Shown here: positions 50,854 through 61,229 of the stretch, piece after piece
Layout of the letters: each line of letters begins with the position of its first letter
Numbering within the stretch: the first letter of the stretch is position 1
Source of the DNA: Lepidurus packardi
Taxonomy: Eukaryota; Arthropoda; Branchiopoda; Notostraca; Triopsidae
Direction of reading: 5' to 3'
Assembly: GCA_023053545.1 (NCBI GenBank)
Contig: JAKZAN010000004.1
Coordinates: 7,750,001 to 7,814,000, forward strand
Length of the DNA stretch: 64,000 bases
Translations under genes and position numbers: made by a program
Notes under the pieces: generated by a model
Database searches by the model: none
What the model saw: the letters and a program-made list of their open reading frames with translations, nothing else
What the model was told of the DNA's origin: nothing

Positions 50854-52305
50854 ATGGAGCGTGTAAATGATTTGGTAACGCTAGTTAAGGTGGGATTGGA
50901 AGAGGGCAAGAATGAAAAGCAACAGGAAATTTCGCACCGGCATCGTAAAGGTAAATCCGTTGTATTATTACAAGTTCTATACAAGCGGAAATTAATGCAA
51001 GGTTTTCTGTTCTAAAGGTTGTTGCGGTGCAAACTGTTGCTTTTATCTTGGAACCTCATTGGTAAACATAGAATTTTTCTGGGGGAAGCGTTTAACAAAA
51101 ATGGAAAGCTTGCTAAGGAAACCTGAGGTGTAACGAGGAAATGATGAAGCACTGTGCCGTAGATTAGGGAGGGTTCGTAGGCGGTGCTTGAAGGCGGACT
51201 TATTCCGAGGGTCTTTTGTAGTCCGAGAGCAAGCTACGGCCGCATATACCTAACATAAATGGTCCCTGTGGAAGCGCCATGAACAACAGTTGGTCGTACT
51301 GGAAGTCGGAGTAAAGGTCTGAAGAGCAACCTGCAGACCCATGGAATATCGTTGTGGGGAATGCGTAATGTTTCGAGTGGTGTGTATCTTGTGCTTGGCT
51401 ACTTCCGTAGTTAGTCTTCAGCGTCGTAAGCCGAGTTATCTCATTGATTTACGAAGAGAATGAAATTAATGTGTGCTATTCTTGTTATGGTAGAATATGA
51501 AGATGAGTCATGGAAACCGTCTTGTAAATCCTGGAAAGTTGTGTCGTATTCTGGACCTGGTAACACGGAGAGTGTCCTGTCAGATTTATCGCATATCATA
51601 GACTACATAGCGAAAAGGACGTCCAGTTCAGGATTGCTGGTGAGTCAAAGAAGTTTTCTCGTTTCCGATTTGACGAACGTTTATCTCTTTTTTTTTTAGC
51701 TACCCCTAGTCTTCGGACCTCTGGGATATACGGTAATTCTATTTAGCTTTTGTAAATGCGTTACTGATATTCTTTCTTGGTCTAAATACTTCGGTCCTTG
51801 GCGCAATCCAGTCGGTAAGTTTTATCAATGTGTTATGTCGTGCAAGCTTTCGAAGTAATTGCTGTATCTCTATAGATGTGCAAGGTAAATACGATGCTCA
51901 ACTGATGTGAGCCATATATTAATAGATTTTGCTCCGTGTATTCCTTTACAGAACTTGGATGACCGGGTAAGTTTCAGATATGATAAACCATATAAATTAT
52001 TTAATTATGTTCCTGCAAACTTTCAACTGTTGGTCCTGGCAGAATTGCTTCAAAAATGTATGTAAAATGTGTTAGGGCTTGGTAATGGGAGTTTTCTAAA
52101 AGTAACATTCTGTTTGTAGATGGTTCGAGGCGCAGTTGGAAAGAAGAACTTTTCCCGTGGCAAGAAGAACAAGGACGCTTTAAAACGGGTAACTAGTGCG
52201 GAATACTATGATAAGTTTTTGGATCCTGAACAGCTGGAAGCGTTTTTCGTAAAGGAGGCTTTGCCGTTTAGCGTAATCTGTGAATCAACGTTGGTTTTTG
52301 AATGA
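50854..52305 (+). CDS. Unidentified gene with several very small exons
   Basis: Proposed coding exons: 50854-50950, 51494-51639, 51700-51732, 51876-51884, 51952-51966, 52120-52305 (stop at 52303-52305). All have AG/GT borders and all phases fit (the first join is phase 1, the others phase 0), giving 161 residues. A 3-nt exon at 51812-51814 would also fit. Recognisable stretches: MERVNDLVTLVKVGLEEGK, SWKVVSYSGPGNTESVL, DLSHIIDYIAKRT, and a basic last exon (GKKNFSRGKKNKDALKR) ending SAEYYDKFLDPEQLEAFF. I do not recognise the family. The start is uncertain: the frame is open upstream back to the THOC2 stop at 50728-50730 and is in the THOC2 frame. Its ATG is only 123 bp past that stop. An AATAAA at 52450-52455 could end the transcript. 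Confidence 0.55.
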
Positions 52306-52449
52306 TGTGCGCGGGTTAGAAAATTAATTGAAAGAATCGAGAGAATCAAAAGGGGTTGATTAAATTGCTTGAAAAAGCGATATACCATTTGGGTTTTCCA
52401 ATCTTTTGGAAGCTGTGCAGCGAAACTGTAAAGACTACATATAAATCCC

Positions 52450-52455
52450 AATAAA
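52450..52455 (+). promoter_or_regulatory. AATAAA polyadenylation signal, candidate
   Basis: Canonical AATAAA about 145 bp after the stop codon of the unidentified gene at 50854-52305. It could also serve THOC2 transcripts, because no clear signal lies between the two coding regions. Confidence 0.5.
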
Positions 52456-52800
52456 TGTTATACTTTGTCTCTGAAAACATCTTTTTCGATATGAAATGCT
52501 TCACTAATGGCATTTGCGTGGTTAAGTTTAGATATATAACGTCATAGCTGCCTGTAAGATCGCGTAAGACAAACGATGAGGACAAAACTTGGTATTTAAA
52601 AACTAACGTAGTTAGTAACCAATTACATTTTAAAACACGTACAATATAACAATGCTAACTTCTACAGAATGCAAGGTATGGCTGTAGGCGAACGATCATA
52701 TTGTTTTAAGTTGAACAAAAGATGGATGCTACACACGTACACCGCTCTGTTTATGTATTGTATTTATAGATGCCTCAACACATTTTAAATATAAGCACAT

Positions 52801-52880
52801 GACCAAGTGGATAAGGCGCAAGCCCTCGGTACCAGAGGTCTTAGGATCGAATCCCGGTCTATGCACTTTATTTCGTCGAA
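52801..52880 (+). repeat. tRNA-like SINE head or decayed tRNA pseudogene
   Basis: GTGGATAAGGCG at 52807-52818 resembles the tRNA/pol III A box, and GGATCGAATCC at 52843-52853 resembles the B box (GGTTCGANTCC). Between them CCTC-GGTACCA-GAGG forms a possible anticodon arm. The acceptor stem does not pair and the T stem is weak, so this is not a working tRNA. The body and 3' end of the element could not be defined. Confidence 0.65.
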
Positions 52881-54763
52881 AAAACGAAATATTATATGGC
52901 TCCCTTTCTCTGTACCTTATGCCTTCCTGGCAAGGTTCCTGTACCCATTTTCGAAACTGTAAAGCTTCGGCATCACGAGCTTGAATATCGAAAGGTACGA
53001 AACAGAGCAGAGGAGTTGGGAACAGGGAAAGGGGGGAGGTCCTCAATTTTTGACGATTTTTGAAGGGGACCCCCTTGATACAGCATTATTCCTTATGGAG
53101 AAAAGCCCTGAAAACGCTTCTCCAGCTTTAAAAGGAGCCACGCCCACTTTTTGGCCGAATCCCCCAATAGGAGTCGTCCTTTTTCGGAAACCACGCCTCT
53201 TTTATAGCGGATTTTTTAAAAAATCACGCGAAAATATTCAAAATCTTCCATTTTATTTCAAGCGATCTTACAATAAAAAGGGCTTTCTTTGGAAACTAAC
53301 TTTGCGGGGAACGTTTTGGTAAAAAAAATTTGGCAAAATTGGCAAATAAGGTATCCCGGGGGAAGCAAAACATATAATTTTTCTAATTTTAGAATTATGA
53401 GCCCACCCACAGTGTTCGTCAGTGACTAAAAAACAATAACGAAGATTATAAACTAACACCCATAAAACATTCAGTGGCAATTGAGAAATAAAATAAAACA
53501 CGACGCTCACTTTCAACTTCCGTGGAATTGAAAATTCTTCATGCTTCTTTAGAAACGAGTACGTGTCCGCCTCAATACGGGCAGTTTCCAGTCGCTCTCA
53601 AAGTTCAACTGGCTGCTTCCCTAATCCTTGTGCGCGCGCTTGGTAGCCTCCAGTGAGTGTCCGTATCTTTTTCCAAATTGGCAAATCTCTTCGCTTCAAG
53701 GGCCATATGCCCTCGGTTAATTTTCGATCTCTGCCTCAGACTCCAAACAATCCATTTTGGACGTCAATGACGCTCGGGTACATCGGTTCTAGCGTTAAAA
53801 AAACGTCCTTCAATCAATTCAACCAAAAAAAATATTAAAGACAAAATCTTAAAGGCAAGTTGTGGACTTCTGAAAGACATTCATCCCACATTTGACAAGT
53901 AGGACTCCAGGCTCAGGTCTTCATGACCTTTCCAGCTTTCACAACTTACACTCCTGCAGCGAGTAGCGGTTCGCCTGTAAACAAAAATGTTTGACGTCAA
54001 CAAAATCATTGCGAACGTGATTTGCAGCTGAGCGAATAACTCTTACCTGATCCAAGTTTTCAAGAGGCACATCCTCATGAGGATGGGCGTCCATAAATAT
54101 ACATACCGTACCAAGTAATATCTACGCCCTTTTCCCCTTCTTTTTCTCTTGGTTTGCGCAATGCGTCGAAATGGAGAATCGCAATCATTTCCTGCTTGAT
54201 CAGCTCTTCTGCCTATCAAAAGGTTTGTCATGCTTCCGTTGTAATTCAGCATTTTTATGTTCATATTTATATTTATATCAGTTACATTCTGACAGATAGA
54301 CGATGGAGGATCTGCTTTTCCCCTGACGCGTTGCGGATAAATTCGCATAATAGGGACGTGGTAAACCGCGTTAGATCACTTGAGATCGTTGTTTCATTTC
54401 CATCTCAACTATAATAAAATAAAACGAAGTCCAACTTCTCAAAATATTAAATGCAATCAAAAGCAAACTTACATTTCGCTTTCCTGTCCGCTTCGAGACA
54501 AGGATCAACGTCGGCTTGATATTCCGCCTAGACTCTCGGTTCACTATCATTATCTTTTTCTTTAGGCAGACAATTCGTCAATCATTACACGGTCCTGGCA
54601 AAGAACTAAATCCTGCCGTAGATTCACCATTAGCCAGCAAGCAACGCTGGCGTCTCTCACCTCATTGACGTTGATACTCAGCTGGTCCCTCGAGACACGG
54701 TTTCATGACTCGTAGCCACAAAGCTTAGCGACCCTGATGTCGCAGCACCTGCAGCGGCTCTCT
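52881..54763. other. Non-coding stretch, nothing assigned
   Basis: No gene recognised. Sequence just after the tRNA-like head may be SINE body. CCACGCC(C/T) motifs occur at about 53140-53195, suggesting further old repeat material. Frames up to 113 codons lack start, splice or family support. Confidence 0.5.
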
Positions 54764-54814
54764 CGAAAAGGGCTACGAATACGGTGAACAAACTTTGGCA
54801 GACTTCAGAATACC
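54764..54814. repeat. Short diverged duplicate, copy 1
   Basis: About 50 bp (GGGCTACGAATACGG ... GCAGACTTCAGAATACC) resembling 55272-55322 (TGGCTACGAAATCTTGCG ... GCTGACTTCAAAATACG). It may be the edge of an older repeat unit. Confidence 0.4.
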
Positions 54815-55271
54815 GAGTAGTTCTCCCCGACCCACAGCCGCGTAAAGGAAAGATACAAAATTCTTTCGGATAGCCGCATAATCTACAAAACAGATGATAC
54901 ACAAAAATTAAAAGAATAACATTTTTATTTCTTAGATTTGCATGGCTGTGGATCCCCACTACTTTGCAGGGTGTTACCTGCTCAATGGCAGGGGTTTCAC
55001 CAATCACCAACCAGTTCACTGTATACTGTACTACGGCAAATCTAAAGAAAAAGACCGTTAACCCCAAAAGAAACAAGACGATTCTTGGCATTCCTCGAAG
55101 ATCTTTCAATACGAAGAACACGTTTTCATCGAATAGACTGATTCCCACAATTTAGCTACAAAGACCTAACAAGTGACGGAGAAGACCTAAAATGGATTAA
55201 AAACAGTTAAAAAAGAAAAAAAACAGAAGAAACCAGATGAGAGAAGTGATTAAACACAGAGAAGTCATCTT

Positions 55272-55322
55272 GAAAGTGGCTACGAAATCTTGCGATCGAT
55301 CTTCGGCTGACTTCAAAATACG
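55272..55322. repeat. Short diverged duplicate, copy 2
   Basis: Counterpart of 54764-54814 in the same orientation, about 510 bp further on. The match was made by eye and is short. Confidence 0.4.
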
Positions 55323-55736
55323 CTTTTGTTTGCTTGTCTGGACGATAAATAATAAGTATTAAAAACTTACAAATGTAAGTTTGAAGTGTTACTACCGTTA
55401 CCCCGAAGCCCCCCAAAATCTTTAAACTGAAATCAGGCTAGCAAGAAGAAATTATTCTCACGGCATATGACTGCGCGTGTCTTCTTCACCTTAATTTGGA
55501 CTAAAAAATACCAGAAAAACATCAGTATCATATATAACTAACACGAAATTCAAAGCATCTATTGACCTAGCTTAAGTTTGATGGTCTACCAAAAACTAGT
55601 ACAGAGGAAAGAACCTAACAGAAGTGTGTAAAATATACAAAACGTTTACCTTTCTAGAATAAAAAGACTCGAAAATGTGTCCCTTTTCGCCGTTTACGGA
55701 AACACCAGGGGAGAATAGAAGAACAATGTTAGCAGA

Positions 55737-56516
55737 AGTCGGCCAAGTTCCCTGCTTTCCCCTTCGCTTAGGGGTATCGTACGATCAAAAAACTTCCAAG
55801 TAGTTTCTTCCTCCTCCAACTCCCCTCATTTCTCGGTATGGGGAGGTTCTAAAGAACGAAAAAACAAAACACATCAGACAAACTTTCATGAACTAGCAGT
55901 AAAATTCAACTACTAAAATATTTCAAACCAATTTATCTTTCCGAACTATATTACCAAAATGTCCAAATAAGACAAAACTTGACATGAAATGGACTATTGG
56001 AAAGGTTCTTACCTCGACCGAACGAATACTACTGGACTGCCCCCAAAAGAGCAACTATCTTTGAAAACAGTACAGGATTGAAGACAGAGCACTAAGGGAC
56101 CCAAAAGGCGTGGAAGCCTATGAAAGAGAAGGAAGTTTAGTATCTAAAATTACCCATATTTACTTCACTAGAAAGAACTTACTCAGCCCGAAATGTCCAC
56201 AGACAAAACTTCTACCCCTGCATCGCGGCGTCTTCGCGTTTTTCTGTTGAGGCTTCCCACAACCCATCTGACCTTAGAAAAGCTTCGTTGTTACCACTAA
56301 AGACCTAATGAATGGCAACAACAATCCCCCCAGAAAGTTATTAAGTTGCAGCAAGTCCTGACCCGACACAACCGAACTCCTGACATACCTTTTCCTTCTG
56401 GTTCTCCTGATTCTTGGCTCTCTGATTAGCTACCTCCAAGTAGCCGAGTATTCTCTTCCCCAAAAAATGACGAAAGGCCAGGGGCGAAATTAGGCTGAGC
56501 GGAATGAAGGAAATGC
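55737..56516. repeat. Diverged tandem duplication, copy A (~0.8 kb)
   Basis: Aligns in order and orientation with 57118-57975, offset about 1.4 kb. Shared anchors in order: AGTCGGCCA; CAAATAAGACAAAACTTGACATGAAA versus CAAAGAAATAAAACTTGACATGAAA; GAGCACTAAGGGACCCA versus GAGCACTAAGAGACCCA; CGCGTT.TTCTGT.GAGGCTT; ACTAAAGACCTA.TGAA; TGCAGCAAG; and a CTTC.CCAAAAAA...GGCTGAGC stretch. I estimate about one base in four differs. Some stretches read on the minus strand as similar peptides (VFKDSCSF versus IFKDCCCF), but indels break the frames. It could be a decayed duplicated gene or a non-coding repeat. Confidence 0.7.
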
Positions 56517-56589
56517 ATCTATCATACAACAATTTCAAGTCTTGACGAAAACGCAATCTCCTTGCGTCCTTTCCATAAGCAATTTTTCT
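56391..56589 (-). pseudogene. Exon-like open block on the minus strand, possible gene relic
   Basis: Bounded by an acceptor (TTTAG, minus strand) at 56590 and a GTATGT donor at 56390, open for 66 codons including KLLYDRCISFIPLSLISPLAF. A second exon-like block with CAG acceptor and GTAAGT donor lies at about 56666-56716. Joining the two gives a stop or a frame that soon ends, and copy B of the duplication has indels here. I therefore call it at most a gene relic of unknown family. Confidence 0.25.
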
Positions 56590-57117
56590 AAAGGTCAACA
56601 CAAACATAAAATAAAATGACTACAACATAATTAGTTTGGCAATAAAATCCGTAAAATACTTACCATGGATCTACAGAACGTCGTGGCAGTACTATATCTA
56701 GTTGCAACGTCCATCTGAATATTAAAACAAAAAGAAGTTTCGGGAATGCACGAAAAAAAATAATGTAGAAACATACTTAGCCATACAGTCTGTATTAGTC
56801 CATTTCACGGCTCGTTTATTGTGGATACTAATTTCCGAAATCTTACGCATGGTCAGGGTCACACAAGGCGCTGCTCTCTCCAATCCCTATTAGGTAAAAG
56901 GGTACATAGTTAGCAACATAAAGGCAATAAACGTAATGTCAAGCATAGTATCATCAGTCAACAAAATTCACCTAGGATTCCCACGTCCACCATATAATAT
57001 CTGACATCAGGAGTTCGAGGACACCTGAACAACAGGGCTCACCCCGTAGAAGCGAGTAATATACGAAACGTACTCCCTTTTCTGAAAAGGCTCAATTGTG
57101 TCCTTGAATTTTCATAA

Positions 57118-57975
57118 AGTCGGCCACGTGCAAGTTCAGTTCCCTTTTGTTTAGGGATGGCGTTTGACCCAAAACCTTCGGAGTGTTGTTCCTCCCCTTC
57201 CTCCCTTTTTTCGCGGTCCACCGAAGGTCCTAAAAAAAGAGCAAGGAAAAACTTCAGCTTTTGTTATTCAGCTAGTTAAACAGTTCAAAATTGGTCTAAA
57301 TTGGTCAAAATTGGTCATATTACCAACATGTTCAAACAAAGAAATAAAACTTGACATGAAACTAACTCTTCAGTTAGAGAAAGAAACTAGAATGTCACTT
57401 TGGAAAAAGAAAGAAGGTTCGTACATCTACCAAGCGAATACTTGGATCCAACTCAAAGCAGCAACAATCCTTGAAAATACGGCAGAATCGCAGACGGAGC
57501 ACTAAGAGACCCAGACGGAGTGAAAGTCTATAAAAAATTGAAGTTTATTTAGTAAAATGTTAGCAATATTTAAATTTAATAAAAAAAATTTACTCAGACA
57601 AAAATATCCGCAGACGAAATATCCCTCCGTGGCAACAACTTCGCGTTCTTCTGTCGAGGCTTTCCACTACCCATTTAACCCCATGACCCAAGAAAGGCGT
57701 AAGTTTTTTTTTGCAACTAAAGACCTACTGAACGGTGCAACGAAAACTTTTCTGTCCACCATGAAGTTAAAATGCTGCAGCAAGAAATAAAGCAGCCACA
57801 ATATTTCTAACTCCTGGCAGCTCTTCCATAGAAGGTTAAATAACAGCTGTCTCCATACAGCCCTTGCTTAGCGGATAAAAAAGTTGCGGGTCACTTTTTC
57901 TTCTCCAAAAAAGACGGCAAAAGACACAGGGATAAAGTTGGCTGAGCCGAACAAGAGGAGGGAAATGACCACACA
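57118..57975. repeat. Diverged tandem duplication, copy B (~0.86 kb)
   Basis: Partner of 55737-56516. It also contains a short local repeat at about 57285-57318 where an AAATTGGTC unit occurs three times. No intact gene was recognised. Confidence 0.7.
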
Positions 57976-58970
57976 CTTAACACCTTATAACTGTTTGTGA
58001 AATTTGTCACCACCTAAGAAATACAAAAAGGACAAGGTTTAGCAATACTGCACAACTTTTTCAACTAAATATAATATAACAAATAAAATAAATATAAAAT
58101 AACATAGCACAACTTTTTCAACTAAATATACGAAATTATACTCAGGGAATGTATTTTTGTTGGTAGTCAGTAGGCTAGGGAAATTAAGAGATATGTAAAA
58201 ATTGCTAAAAATCGGATTTTTAAAGTTTTTCTTAAAAATAGAAGCAAAAAGTCCTCGTCTGATTACAGGAAACGGAAGGCATTGTGGGACTTACCACTAA
58301 TCGTTAATTGACTTAATGGCAATACGTAGCCAATGGGAGAGAATAAACTTGGAAATGTTCGAAAAAAAATTCCAAACTTACTGACGCGTACCGCGGGGAA
58401 TAATGTCGAATATGATCAATATTTCTGCTTTTAATGAACAAAATGTGACAATCTCCACGCTGCTTTGCATAATAGTTAAGTGTTGATGGCTTTCAGTTTG
58501 GTAAAAGTAGGATGGGAGTCGACAAACTTGAAATAAAACGGGAGCAAATTACCTGACATATTGTAGGCGTGGCTTCTGTTCACAAAATGGCTGGCGTGAT
58601 CTAATTTCGTCGTCTACATAAAGTGGTGGCAAGTGCCTTTAGAGGGCTGTATCCCTCCGCCAAAGGCCATGGCAACGTTAGCAACGGGCAGCCTGATTGG
58701 GCACTGAGTTGGGTTGCTTATTTATTCCGCGTTTTCGTATTTTGCGTTTTAACAATACGAATCCAATTAAAGAAAAGCATTGCAGAAAAAACAACTAATA
58801 TACTGTAAATAACTGAACATACGAATGAAATAAATTAATGAACTTAACGTTTTTGACCATCAAATAAGTGTAAATTCCCGCAAAAACATACGCATGGGAA
58901 AGCACCCCAAAGCGACTGGGAAAATAGAAGATGTATGAAAATGCACTTCACTTTTCAGAAGGCTAATACT
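57976..58970. other. Non-coding stretch, nothing assigned
   Basis: AT-rich, with ATATAA/CAACTTTTTCAACTAAATATA repeated at about 58045-58075 and 58106-58130. No gene recognised. Confidence 0.5.
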
Positions 58971-59205
58971 CACTGTATAAAGGTTTACACAGTATGGTAA
59001 GAGGGCTTCCTTCCAATGTTAAGGTTTTAAGCCGCGGTTCTCGGTCTGAGAACCTGTTGGTGTACTGAGTCTGTTTAAGCCGACTTTCTCTGTGTCTGTG
59101 TACTGTATCACATCTTCTTGAGACCGAGAAAGCAGGTAGTAAAACCTTAACATTGGAAGATACATGTACTCCTGTTAGCACACTATGTAAACCTTTACAC
59201 TGTGT
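58971..59205. mobile_element. Foldback / MITE-like element (~225 bp)
   Basis: Terminal inverted repeats: 58979-58996 (AAAGGTTTACACAGTATG) matches the reverse complement of 59179-59196 at 16 of 18 positions, the outermost 11 perfectly. Inside is a second, perfect 20-bp pair at 59010-59029 and 59140-59159 (AAGGTTTTA / TAAAACCTT core), and a third pair TTCTCGGTCT (59038-59047) / AGACCGAGAA (59121-59130). There is no open frame. The exact ends and target duplication are not clear. The structure is typical of a non-autonomous DNA transposon. Confidence 0.75.
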
Positions 59206-60360
59206 CAATACTAGTCGAGTTTCGCGTTTGTAGACTTCTTTTGACAAGTAAGAATCAACAAAAATTGCACACGTTGGAGACGTTGGCCAAGGTCGACCTG
59301 ATTTTTTTTTCACGTTGAGACATCGTACGAGCTTCGCAACCCCAAATTGTCCACCTACCCTCCCTCTTAACTACCTTCCACCCTCTATCCTCTTTTCGCG
59401 ATCTACGTTACGAAAGGTTCAGTACTGCTAGTAAACACAAAAATTGGGTTGGTCGGAAACTTACACAAACGAGTGAAAATCTAAACCTTAAAACTGACTT
59501 TTTCTGAATCTCTTTAAACTTCTACAAAATTCTTCATACCTAGCATTGAAATTCAAGAAGAATCCAACAAAAAATCAGTTTTTGGGTTTGTTAACGTTCT
59601 TCGAGAAAAATGTTACAAAATCGAAAGAGAAGGAAAATTTCCTCAAAGTCAAACTTCTGTGTTTTAACGAGCGACTTTGTTTCGTGGTACATGTCGCACC
59701 TATTATATTCATTTTATTATTATTATGGATTTATTCTGTTAAACTACTAGATACATTTAAAAAAATCTTTCCTAAATCCCATACATAAACTCTACGTGGC
59801 ACGTTTATGTTTTCACTCAGACTCATATGCATTACAGGCAAACAAAGACTATAGGTAAAGAAATAAGGACATACAAAAATAAAACTACATTAAAATAGTA
59901 ATAATTGCGTACTGAAGCAGGCAAATTTGTCGAATAATCAAAGCAACATCTTGTTTGGACATGCCCAGCCTAAATTTAACAAAACCGTCTATTTTATACG
60001 TAATAAAACGTCAACACGACCAAGCGTTCGAAGTGGACAGACACCGCACTCAAAACAAAACTACACGCGCGAAGCTAAGTTAATGCTTATGAATCAACAG
60101 GAAATTTCTGCATAGCTATAAATAGAGTATGATATCCAAATTTAGTTTAAAACACAATTATCCTGAAAGCTAATCACAGCAACACCTTACGTATTGCACC
60201 CTCGACATGCTCGGCTACACGAGCGCAACTGAGGTAAGGCGCGAGGCGAGACTGCAAGCTGGTGCGCCCCTTGCGGTCTTTATGTATAGCGCGCGCTATT
60301 CAAATCTGACGGAACTCAAAATCTTTCTTTTTAAGGTGCAACTTGCAAAGTATTTGTTAT
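59206..60360. other. Non-coding stretch, nothing assigned
   Basis: No gene recognised on either strand. A GC- and CpG-rich patch at about 60185-60300 stands out against AT-rich surroundings. Confidence 0.5.
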
Positions 60361-60570
60361 GTAATAGTGTTTTTTTATGTAAAAGAGTTTGTTATGTAAT
60401 ATAAAAAAACGCACAAAGCACGCCTGCGGTTCGTAAAGCGGGACCGCGTTCGTAATGCGGAACGTTCTTTATGCAGGGCACAACTGTTTACACAAACTCT
60501 TTTCGCTTTTTACCCCTTGCATTTCGTTTCGCATTTTACGATTTTGCTCTTCGCAATTCGCGTTTTACCT
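60361..60570. repeat. Patch of short direct and inverted repeats
   Basis: A 12-bp inverted pair (AAAAGAGTTTGT at 60381-60392, its complement at 60492-60503) encloses two tandem units of CGTTCGTAA(A/T)GCGG type at about 60428-60462. This is followed by TTTCGCATTTTACGATTTTG and related CGC/TTTTAC units to about 60570. Probably repeat-derived. Confidence 0.5.
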
Positions 60571-60889
60571 ACACTCGATTGTAACATGAGAATAGCGCGG
60601 GATGAACCGTTTTGAATTAACGCAGACAATTTATTTTAGGAATTTACTTAAGTCATAAGAATAATTATAGAAATAGTACATTAACAAATGCTAAAGTTTA
60701 AACTACTAGATTTACATGATTAATTTAGATTATAGCAAGTTATTGACTAAAATAACGCCAAAGCAACTGTTTGTTGTGTTTCGGTGCAATATTTCGTCCG
60801 TGTTGGAAGAGCGCAAAACGAGCGTTGTAATAGCACTGGCTAGCTCGATCCTTCTGAAAGCAGCAAACGCATAAAAAGCGGTTTCAGCC

Positions 60890-61226
60890 ATGCCGGGGGG
60901 GAGGAGCCTAGTGATCCGCAGCAAACCAGTCTTATTGTGCTCCGGACTGGGCAGTTTAGGTAAGTTGGTTGGTTAGGTTAGATTATTCTTATGGTTGTAA
61001 GTACCATGCGGCGTAAACCGCTTCATAGCCTGGGAGAGAAAAATGCCAGATGCACTGCTGCGAATTTAATGCGGTTGCTGAAAATTCCAAGAGGCACCTC
61101 CTCCGTCACGTCTGAATCCGCTTTTATGTATTTCCTGCTTTCAGAAAGGGTCGGGCTAGCCCAACGAGAAATATAAACGTTCGAAAAATAATATTAACAA
61201 GCCACAATATATAAAAAATACCCTAG
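60890..61226 (+). other. Possible SMG8 5' non-coding exon and intron
   Basis: A good donor (TTTAG|GTAAGT) at about 60959/60960 and an acceptor (ACCCTAG) ending at 61226 would place a leader intron just before the SMG8 ATG at 61230, leaving only AAG between splice site and start. A short ATG frame at 60890 reaches the donor but is not in the SMG8 frame after splicing. Suggestive only. Confidence 0.35.
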
Positions 61227-61229
61227 AAG

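Noticed and set aside
52801..52875. Functional tRNA gene
   Set aside because: Box A and B motifs exist, but the acceptor stem does not pair and the T stem has mismatches.
52729..53046. 105-codon minus-strand frame containing HRPGFDPKTSGTEG
   Set aside because: This is the reverse translation of the tRNA-like SINE head, a common source of false proteins.
54678..55148. 156-codon minus-strand frame considered as a chemoreceptor fragment
   Set aside because: It has one hydrophobic stretch, but the conserved C-terminal receptor motif is absent. A GTAACA/TTTTGTAG intron reading ends quickly in a stop, and other frames conflict.
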